14,968 nucleotides of DNA, from positions 1-14,968 of the forward strand of contig JAGLMJ010000017.1 in the NCBI GenBank assembly GCA_023140095.1, read 5' to 3'. The notes beneath the pieces were generated by a model. It saw only the letters and a list, made by a program, of their open reading frames with translations. It had not been told where the DNA came from and searched no databases. Positions 7,032 through 13,436 of this stretch are shown piece by piece (position 1 is the first letter of the stretch; every line of letters begins with the position of its first letter). Made by a program: the position numbers and the translations under genes. The DNA comes from Candidatus Omnitrophota bacterium (GTDB lineage Bacteria; Omnitrophota; Koll11; Zapsychrales; Zapsychraceae).

Positions 7032-7071
7032 CTTCAATCTTCCATTTTCTATTTTCACTCTTCGATCTTCA
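6916..7071. repeat. Inverted-arm heptamer element C inside the peptidase gene start
   Basis: The left arm (6916-6943) is four exact 7-bp units, three GAAAATA and one GAAGATA. The right arm (7030-7071) is six units, mostly of pattern ATnTTCn, in the inverted sense. Inside the 86-bp core, CAGGCTTA (6948-6955) pairs perfectly with TAAGCCTG (6998-7005). A further CTGG/CCAG-based stem is centred near 6973, so the element can fold as nested hairpins. The left arm encodes the peptidase's signal-peptide core. Confidence 0.8.
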
Positions 7072-7113
7072 AACATCTAATATCCAGGATCGATCTTCAT
7101 CCCGCGTCCAACA

Positions 7114-8331
7114 CTAGCCTGCCATCATATTGATCTCAAAGATCGGCAACAGCATTGCAACAACGATAAAACCGACGATCAGCCCCATCACAAGAATAAG
7201 GATCGGCTCTAAGAGCGACGTCATGACTTTAATCGCTTCATCCGTATCGCGTTCATAGGTGGAGGCGATCTCTCCCAAAGCCTCGTCGAGCCTTCCAGAT
7301 TCTTCACCGACAATGATCAAACTGGTCATGAATTTAGGGAACACTTCTGAACGGGCCAGGCTCTTGCCGAAAGAACTCCCTTCTTCAAGATCTTTGTAGC
7401 TGTTCATCAGTTCATCCTGGATGACCGCATTATTGAGGATCGGAACAGCTACCTTGATCGCCTTAAGTATAGGAATACTGCTTTTAATCAAAAGTTCTAA
7501 GGTCCGGGTGAACTGCGCTAATTCACCCTTATAATAAAAAGGCCCGAGAATAGGCATGTGCAGCTTTAAATGACTCACGAAGGATTTCTGCGCCTTGGTT
7601 TTCGCTCCTTGCCTGACCAGAACGATCACAACGATCAAACCCAACAGCAGCCACATCCATCCGTGTTGCAACGCTGAACTAATACTTAAGAGAAATTTGG
7701 TCGGCCCGGGCAGTTCTTGTTCCATCCGGGTGAAAATACGCATTAAGCGCGGCATTACGAAGGCTAACATGAAAAATATCGTTCCACCGCCGACAAGCAT
7801 CATAAGGACAGGATAGGCTAACGCGCTGCGCACACGGCTGACGATCGCCTCCTGTTTCTGGCGATGATCCGCGATCCTTAAAAGAACTTCATGTAAATTA
7901 CCGCTGCTCTCCCCGCTGTTGACCATCGCAACATACAGCGGCGGAAAGATCTTAGGATACTTTTTCAATGTCGCTGAAAAAGAAGCCCCTTCTTTGATCT
8001 CATTGCGTATCTCGCCGAGAATCGCACGAAAAGCGGGATTTTCGGCCTGTTCGGAAATAATGGAAAGGCCCCGCAGGATCGGGACCCCTGATTTGACAAA
8101 ACTGGCTAACTGCCGACTGAAGATCGTAACATCCTTGGATCTAACTCTCGGCGCGAAAATATGCCGCGAAGCAACTCCCTGATCCGATTCATTATCCTTC
8201 CTGGCTTCCACTCGAACGGGCAAATAGCCCATGTCATTGATCTTCTCAATGGCCTCTTCCCGGCTGTAGGCGTCAACTGTACCCTCAACATTTTTAGGGC
8301 CGTCTTTAGCAAGATATTTGAATAGTGGCAT
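7114..8331 (-). CDS. gspF: T2SS inner-membrane platform protein GspF
   Basis: This 405-residue protein has the expected GspF/PilC length and layout. A short N-terminal region (MPLFKYLAKD) is followed by two repeated helical T2SSF domains at about 68-195 and 270-396. Membrane helices fall at about 171-196, 224-240 and 374-396. Each domain has the family's conserved turn (SGESSGNLHEVL at about 139-150, GEESGRLDEAL at about 342-352), and RQLASFVKSGVPILRGL is classic. GspF is the central membrane protein on which GspE acts to push pseudopilin subunits. The start at 8331 is the natural N-terminus, with AAGG about 10 nt upstream. It is separated from gspE by 170 bp of repeat element D. No part is truncated. 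Confidence 0.95.
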   Translation of the reverse strand: MPLFKYLAKDGPKNVEGTVDAYSREEAIEKINDMGYLPVRVEARKDNESDQGVASRHIFAPRVRSKDVTIFSRQLASFVKSGVPILRGLSIISEQAENPAFRAILGEIRNEIKEGASFSATLKKYPKIFPPLYVAMVNSGESSGNLHEVLLRIADHRQKQEAIVSRVRSALAYPVLMMLVGGGTIFFMLAFVMPRLMRIFTRMEQELPGPTKFLLSISSALQHGWMWLLLGLIVVIVLVRQGAKTKAQKSFVSHLKLHMPILGPFYYKGELAQFTRTLELLIKSSIPILKAIKVAVPILNNAVIQDELMNSYKDLEEGSSFGKSLARSEVFPKFMTSLIIVGEESGRLDEALGEIASTYERDTDEAIKVMTSLLEPILILVMGLIVGFIVVAMLLPIFEINMMAG

Positions 8332-8355
8332 AGTAAATAATCCTTAATCAATAAC

Positions 8356-8486
8356 CAAGTAACAAGATACAAACACCAAACAAATAACAATAACCAAATT
8401 CCAAACATCATCTAAAAGTTTTTGTTTGATTATTGAATTTTTGGATTTTGGTCATTGTTTGTTTCTTGTACCTTGTCTCTTGTTTC
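8356..8486. repeat. Inverted-arm heptamer element D between gspE and gspF
   Basis: The 170-bp gap at 8332-8501 holds no gene. The left arm (8356-8404) reads as seven consecutive 7-bp units rich in CAA, beginning CAAGTAA, CAAGATA, CAAACAC. The right arm ends with four exact units of pattern TTGTnnC (8459-8486), preceded by looser TTGG-type units from about 8421. The arms are inverted and could form a long imperfect hairpin around roughly 8405-8420. Both arms are low-complexity and A/T-rich. I see no convincing promoter or T-tract terminator here. Confidence 0.75.
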
Positions 8487-8501
8487 TTTAATGAGCGCTA
8501 T

Positions 8502-10679
8502 TTAACTTAATTCTTCCTCCACATACTTATTCAATCTCACACGTTCCGCGCTTGATATATCCAAAAAACAAACCGAAATATAAAATCCTTTTTTAACTTG
8601 CGCCTCTTCATCCCTGAGTTCAACCCGCAATACTTTAGCTAAACAAATAATTGGTTTACCGGCATCAGGCAGGTCGATCTTCAGTTCAATGATCGAACCC
8701 AAAGAGATCACCTCATTGGATATAAACTGCAATCCTCCGGCGCTGATCCCTTCTGTCGTGCTATACTGCGCCTTAAGGTCCTTTGGCTTAAAACTCTTGC
8801 CCTTGACATTGACGATCTTATAGCTGACATTCACTTTTGTATTGAGCCGGGCATAAACCCTTCTACATTTTTTAACCGGCATTGCGCCCGTCGCCGCTTC
8901 CTTTTTAGACCCTTCAGGTTCGGCAACAGGCTCACCGATCATAGATGACGGTTCTTCTTGTTCTTCGTCTTCCGTCTCCGTCAGCTTCATGACCTCCTCG
9001 GGGGTCGTAACGCCATCCATCACTTTATTCCATCCGTCCTGACGCAGTGTATGCATCCCGCGTTGTACCGCAACATTCTTTATTTCACCGGAAGACACCT
9101 TCCGCAAGATCAATTCCTTGATCACTTCATCGACTAAAAGGATCTCATAGATCGCCGTCCGGCCAAAGAAACCCGTCGAGTTGCACTTTTTGCATCCCTT
9201 GCCCTTATAGAACTTAATATCATCCGTCGATGAAAAATCCATGTCCTTGGCGATCTGCTCCCTGATCTCCTTCGGCTGGTCGGTGTCTTCAACCTTGCAA
9301 CTCGGGCATATGGACCTCACTAAACGCTGGGCAATGAACGCTTCAACACTCGTCGCCACAAGATACGGTTCCAAGCCGATATCGACAAGCCTTACGATCC
9401 CGCTGGCCGCGTCATTCGTATGCAGCGTCGAGAACACAAGATGCCCGGTCAAGGCAACCCTGATCGCGATCTCAGCCGTTTCATGGTCCCGAACCTCGCC
9501 GATCATAATAACATCCGGATCATGGCGCAGTATGCTGCGCAATCCCATCGCGAAATCCAGGCCGATCTCCGGCAAGACCTGCATTTGAGTGGCCCCCTCC
9601 ATTTCATATTCGATCGGATCCTCAATGGTCACAATCTTGATCTTCTCCTTGTTCAGCTGGCTTAAACATGTATAGAGCGTCGTGGATTTCCCGCTTCCCG
9701 TCGGTCCTGTCACAAAAATGATCCCGTGAGGCTTCTTGACAAGTTCCTCGAAGATCTTAAGGTCGTCTTTGGAGAGGCCTAATTTTTCCAGGCTAAACAA
9801 CATCGTCGTCGGAAGAAGCCGGATGACCAGACTCTCCGCATAGGGCGTCGGGACCGATGATATCCTCAGGTCGATCATCTGCTCCTGCACCTTGACCGTT
9901 GCCCGACCATCTTGCGGAAGCCGGCGCTCGATAATGTTCAAGTTAGATATGATCTTCATGCGCGAGAGGATCGAACTGTAGAAATGCGTCATCTCCGGCG
10001 GAACCGGCGCATTATGCAGAACTCCGTCGATACGGTAACGCAGCCTTACTCTTCCGCGGTAAGGCTCGATATGGATATCTGTCGCGCGCCGCTTATACGC
10101 TTCAAGGATGATCTGATTGACCAGCTTCGTCACGGATTCTTCCTCGGCGAGTTTTTCGATATCTTCAACCTCGGCCTCGGCCCTTGCTTCTTCCATCTGT
10201 TTGCGCGGCGTTTTTGAGATGATCTTATTGATCGTGTCCGCCGCCAACCCGTAATAAACCTTGCGCATATCATTGATATCGCTTTCAAAGGCCAGGACCA
10301 TCTCAACTTCATATCCAAGCTGGGTCCGAATCTCGTCTTGCGTCTTGATATCCAAAGGGTACGAGACGGCAATGGTCAAGGTCCGGTTCTCGACCTTGAC
10401 CGGCATGAACTTATAGTAGGACGCGAATTTCAGGGGAACGGTTTCCACTATAGACTTCTCGATCTGAACATCCCTTAAATTAACAAGAGAAAGTTCCAAC
10501 TCCTTGGCGAGAATATCCAGAAGCTTGCCCTCTTCGATCAGGCCTTGTTCGATCAGGACCTCGGAGAACGGGCGGGAGGTTTTCTCGACCTCTTGGGCCA
10601 CACTCTCCAACGCCTTCGAATCAGCATACCCTTTATCAAACAGCACTTTCGTTAACAACTTATCAATGTTCTTGGGCAT
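8502..10679 (-). CDS. gspE: T2SS motor ATPase GspE with C-terminal PilZ domain
   Basis: This 725-residue protein exceeds the usual 500-570 of GspE/PilB. Residues about 1-145 form the T2SSE N-terminal (MshEN-like) domain. The AAA-like motor follows, with the Asp box (DIHIEPYRGRVRLRYRIDG), Walker A GPTGSGKS (325-332), Walker B DPDVIMIGEVRD (388-399), His box (411-423) and the zinc-binding CxxC pair (Cys458/461 and 496/499). It powers pseudopilus assembly from the cytoplasmic face. An acidic linker (about 568-600) leads to an extra domain at 606-722 resembling PilZ, with RxxxR at 607-611 and SAGGL at 646-650. The usual Asp/Asn of the DxSxxG motif is Gly644, so cyclic-di-GMP binding is plausible but unproven. 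The start follows the preceding stop directly (TAAATG). Both motor and tail are intact. Confidence 0.95.
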   Translation of the reverse strand: MPKNIDKLLTKVLFDKGYADSKALESVAQEVEKTSRPFSEVLIEQGLIEEGKLLDILAKELELSLVNLRDVQIEKSIVETVPLKFASYYKFMPVKVENRTLTIAVSYPLDIKTQDEIRTQLGYEVEMVLAFESDINDMRKVYYGLAADTINKIISKTPRKQMEEARAEAEVEDIEKLAEEESVTKLVNQIILEAYKRRATDIHIEPYRGRVRLRYRIDGVLHNAPVPPEMTHFYSSILSRMKIISNLNIIERRLPQDGRATVKVQEQMIDLRISSVPTPYAESLVIRLLPTTMLFSLEKLGLSKDDLKIFEELVKKPHGIIFVTGPTGSGKSTTLYTCLSQLNKEKIKIVTIEDPIEYEMEGATQMQVLPEIGLDFAMGLRSILRHDPDVIMIGEVRDHETAEIAIRVALTGHLVFSTLHTNDAASGIVRLVDIGLEPYLVATSVEAFIAQRLVRSICPSCKVEDTDQPKEIREQIAKDMDFSSTDDIKFYKGKGCKKCNSTGFFGRTAIYEILLVDEVIKELILRKVSSGEIKNVAVQRGMHTLRQDGWNKVMDGVTTPEEVMKLTETEDEEQEEPSSMIGEPVAEPEGSKKEAATGAMPVKKCRRVYARLNTKVNVSYKIVNVKGKSFKPKDLKAQYSTTEGISAGGLQFISNEVISLGSIIELKIDLPDAGKPIICLAKVLRVELRDEEAQVKKGFYISVCFLDISSAERVRLNKYVEEELS

Positions 10680-11153
10680 TTAGTCTTTCTTCCATTTCTT
10701 CATCATGTTCTGTATAGAACGCCGGCGGTATTCCTTGATCGCCTCATCCATATCCGATACCGTGGTCAGGGAAACTTTTAGTTTACGAGGTGCCACTTCT
10801 TTCTCTGCCTTATCCAAGACCCAGACATCCAAGGGATTGGAGATTACTAATGTAACGGTTTCCTCATCCGCTTTGATCGGAAGACATTTGCAGTCGGTGA
10901 TCATCGATGAGGAAAAGTTCGATGCCGTTTCCCAGTCGATCTCAACGTCTTTGAGACGCACCGGCTCGATATCAAATTGCTCCGCAAGAGCATTCAAAAG
11001 GTCATCCTCGGTAATCAGCCCTTTTTCGATCATCATCGTGCCGATAAACCTTTTATTTCTCAGCTGCTCCTGAATGACCATTTGAAGGTCACTGTCAGTA
11101 ATAAACCCTTTGCTTACTAGAATTTCGCCCAAATATTTCCCCTTCTTTTTCAT
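10680..11153 (-). CDS. Stand-alone GspE/PilB N-terminal-domain protein
   Basis: This 157-residue protein consists only of the domain normally found at the front of GspE/PilB (T2SSE_N, MshEN-like). It has two copies of a helical motif, LGEILVSKGFIT (8-19) and IGTMMIEKGLIT (37-48), each ending in a Gln about 13 residues later. A small alpha/beta part contains ISNPLD, matching VSYPLD in the neighbouring GspE. The shared LKDV/LRDV landmarks suggest the two arose by duplication. No Walker motifs are present, so it is not an ATPase. Related domains in MshE-type ATPases bind cyclic-di-GMP, but the motif spacing here (29 residues) differs from MshE. AGGAG lies 7 nt before the ATG (11161-11165). It follows the F1-beta-like gene by 27 bp. 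A regulator or partner of GspE is the natural inference. Confidence 0.8.
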   Translation of the reverse strand: MKKKGKYLGEILVSKGFITDSDLQMVIQEQLRNKRFIGTMMIEKGLITEDDLLNALAEQFDIEPVRLKDVEIDWETASNFSSSMITDCKCLPIKADEETVTLVISNPLDVWVLDKAEKEVAPRKLKVSLTTVSDMDEAIKEYRRRSIQNMMKKWKKD

Positions 11154-11180
11154 CGTCTTTCTCCTATTTCAAATTAAAAC

Positions 11181-12581
11181 TTAAGGTAATACCCCGATCA
11201 TATAAAATTTATCTTCCGTAATGTGATCAACGCGCCCGGACATGATTCTTTCGCATCCCTCGATCGTCTCTTCAATCGTGACATAAGCGCCTTTTTTTCC
11301 CGTGTACGTTTCCGCAACGCAAAACGGCTGCGTGAAAAAATTCTGGAGCTTGCGCGCGCGTTCATAAATGGTCCGGTCCGCCTGGGAAAGCTCATCAACC
11401 CCGACAACCAGAACGACACGTTTTAACTCGTCATATTTCTGAAAGGTGCGGATCGCTGCCTGGGCCGTATCATAATGACGAGCTCCGACGATATCCGAAT
11501 CAAGGTTCGAACACGACGACTGCAGCGGATCAATCGCCGGATAAAGCCCCAACTGGATCCGCTCGCGCGAGAGAACAAGGATTGAATCCAGGAAGCTGAA
11601 GATTGCCACAACCGCGGGGTCCGTCAGATCATCCGCCGGCACGTACACTGTTTCAATCGCCGTGATCGAGCCTCCCTCCTCACGGTCAGACCGTATACGT
11701 TCATGGAATTCACTCGCTTCAGAGATCAATGTCGGCTGGTACCCGGTCTCGGAGGGAACGCGCCCAAGAAGGGTCGAGATCTCCGCTCCCGCCTGAATAT
11801 AGCGATAGATGTTATCCAAAAAAAGAAGCACATCTTTATTTTTGCGTTGAAGGGATTCGGCGATCGTTATTCCCGTCATCGCCGCACCGAAACGCGCACC
11901 GGGAGGCTCATTCATCTGCCCAAAAGTAATGACCATGCGAGAGAGAATATCTCCCACCGAAAGCTCATGGTAAAGCTCATTTCCCTCGCGCATGCGCTCG
12001 CCGACACCGGAGAACACACACGTCCCCTCATGCTTATTGATCATCTGATAGATCATCTCAAGAACAATAACGGTTTTCCCTAAACCGGCGCCTCCGAGAA
12101 TACCGGTCTTACTTCCCTTTAATAATGGGAACAATAAGTCAACCATTTTGATACCGGTTTCGAACCTCTCAAATTGCTTGGCGCCTTTGCGAATACTGCG
12201 CACAAAAGGTTTGGTCTGGGTACTGCGGATCGGGAATGTCTCTTTAACCGTCACCGGTCCTTTTTGATCGATGGGCTCCCCCATCACATTGACAATACGC
12301 GAGAAAAGGTCTTCTCCGGCCGGGATCTCAATGGACGCCCCCTGAAAATAAACAGGCGTCTTATACTGTAAATTCAATGTCGAATGAATCGAAATGCAAC
12401 GGGCAATATTACCCGCCTGATGTTCCGCAACCTCAAGGATCACCTTCCGGTCATCGACGGTCTTTGTGCGCAGGACGCTATGGATATTCGGGACATCGTC
12501 CGCGCTCATGCATTGAACATCAACAACAGGCCCCTGCACCGAAGTAATATAACCGCTGATTTTATCCGCTTTGTTCGGCAT
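11181..12581 (-). CDS. atpD: F1-ATPase beta-subunit-like protein
   Basis: This 466-residue protein follows F1 beta from end to end: a beta-barrel N-terminal domain, Walker A GGAGLGKT (163-170), the catalytic glutamate in GVGERMREGNELY (Glu195), Walker B LLFLDN (252-257), then YVPADDLTDPA (313-323). The DELSEED-type loop reads DELSQAD (396-402), and the end at FYMIGVLP lacks the usual last 10-15 residues. With all catalytic residues kept, ATP hydrolysis or synthesis in an alpha3beta3 ring is expected. I place the start at the ATG at 12581: GAGG (12589-12592) lies 7 nt upstream and the protein begins like other beta subunits. A start at 12671 would only translate backwards into gamma. It overlaps gamma by 20 bp. 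No epsilon gene follows; the next gene is a GspE-domain protein. The symbol marks homology, not proven role. Confidence 0.9.
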   Translation of the reverse strand: MPNKADKISGYITSVQGPVVDVQCMSADDVPNIHSVLRTKTVDDRKVILEVAEHQAGNIARCISIHSTLNLQYKTPVYFQGASIEIPAGEDLFSRIVNVMGEPIDQKGPVTVKETFPIRSTQTKPFVRSIRKGAKQFERFETGIKMVDLLFPLLKGSKTGILGGAGLGKTVIVLEMIYQMINKHEGTCVFSGVGERMREGNELYHELSVGDILSRMVITFGQMNEPPGARFGAAMTGITIAESLQRKNKDVLLFLDNIYRYIQAGAEISTLLGRVPSETGYQPTLISEASEFHERIRSDREEGGSITAIETVYVPADDLTDPAVVAIFSFLDSILVLSRERIQLGLYPAIDPLQSSCSNLDSDIVGARHYDTAQAAIRTFQKYDELKRVVLVVGVDELSQADRTIYERARKLQNFFTQPFCVAETYTGKKGAYVTIEETIEGCERIMSGRVDHITEDKFYMIGVLP

Positions 12582-13428
12582 ATAATGCCCTCGCTGCAAA
12601 TAATTCGCGCATCTGCTGGTCAATAACTTCGTGCCGCGCGCGAAAATATTTGCGTTGTAATTTTTTATCAATATCTTTTATCTTATCGGAACTTTCTTCC
12701 AAGTGCGTTGTCCGGGCCGCAAATTCCGCAAGACGGGCAAACTGCAGGATCTCAAAAAACTTCTGCGCTATTAAAAGATAAACCAAATACTCGACTAAGT
12801 GCGACGGATAGGACTCAAAAAGAACATCTTCTTCTAATGGATCGCTCCATTTCTTTCCATCCGCACGCGGCCACTTTGTGCACGGCAAGAGATCCATTTC
12901 CATAACTTTCTGGATCTGAATGGACGAAGCATACGGGTAGATCACTTTGACCGGCCCAATGCGTCCACTGATCACCTCATTAATAATATGATCCCTAAGC
13001 TCCAAGGCCCGCAAATAACGATCCTCATCCTCTCCGACCGTAAATCCCTTAAAGAAAACATTCAACCCCTGCACAAACTTCTGCCCTTCCTGGCCTACAA
13101 TGATCAACTGGTTCTTGGGGCCATCCATATAACCGAATGCCACCGTCATAACACGGTGATTAAGGCCGCCTAAAAGCCCTTTATCCGAAGTGATCGCCAC
13201 AATACCCAAAGGCGCATCTTCGCTTGGATTGACAAACGGATGATCAATGGAGGCCACCTCCATCATGGTGAAAAAACTTTCCACAGCCTCAATGAATTCC
13301 TCATACGTCTGCATCTTCCTCTCTAAAGCATGAAATTGAGAGATCGCAATCGTTTTAAGAACATTGACCAGTGAATGAAAGTCCCGGTAAAATTCGCGTT
13401 CATTTTTTATGGTTGCTATCGATGGCAT
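12562..13428 (-). CDS. atpG: F1-ATPase gamma-subunit-like protein, divergent
   Basis: This is a 288-residue protein of normal gamma length. The recognisable core is ITSDKGLLGGLN (79-90) and the C-terminal helix with AARTTHLEESSDKIKDIDKK (about 237-256). Both ends form the rotor coiled coil in known enzymes, and both are divergent here. The N-terminal helix has LKTIAISQFHALERKM where gamma usually has a kIT.AM.mVA.sK pattern, and the C-terminus has IDQQMRELFAAR where most have an ITqEi.EI pattern. It would be the central shaft turning inside the alpha/beta ring. The start at 13428 lies 8 bp after the alpha stop with no ribosome binding site, so coupling is likely. Placement between alpha and beta is the standard A-G-D order and secures the call. 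Confidence 0.9.
   Translation of the reverse strand: MPSIATIKNEREFYRDFHSLVNVLKTIAISQFHALERKMQTYEEFIEAVESFFTMMEVASIDHPFVNPSEDAPLGIVAITSDKGLLGGLNHRVMTVAFGYMDGPKNQLIIVGQEGQKFVQGLNVFFKGFTVGEDEDRYLRALELRDHIINEVISGRIGPVKVIYPYASSIQIQKVMEMDLLPCTKWPRADGKKWSDPLEEDVLFESYPSHLVEYLVYLLIAQKFFEILQFARLAEFAARTTHLEESSDKIKDIDKKLQRKYFRARHEVIDQQMRELFAARALYAEQSG
12589..12592 (-). promoter_or_regulatory. Ribosome binding site fixing the beta-like start
   Basis: GAGG on the minus strand within the end of the gamma-like gene, 7 nt before the ATG at 12581. It favours this start over the in-frame ATG at 12671. Confidence 0.6.
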
Positions 13429-13436
13429 TTTTAATT

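Noticed and set aside
749..8331. Type IV pilus (PilB/C/M/N/O) instead of T2SS
   Set aside because: GspG with its calcium-site C-terminus, the long GspK without Glu+5, and the I-J-K order are T2SS hallmarks. PilM/N/O resemblance of GspL/GspM is expected homology.
2782..8486. Insertion sequences or MITEs carrying terminal inverted repeats
   Set aside because: The four elements do not share sequence with each other, have no transposase and show no clear target-site duplications.
8332..8501. Intrinsic terminator or promoter in the gspE-gspF gap
   Set aside because: The long imperfect inverted repeat is A/T-rich and lacks a compact GC stem followed by a T-run; I found no -35/-10 pair at proper spacing.
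12582..12671. Upstream start for the beta-like gene at 12671
   Set aside because: The extra 30 residues are unlike any beta N-terminus and lie within gamma's conserved C-terminal region; the ATG at 12581 has a well-spaced ribosome binding site.
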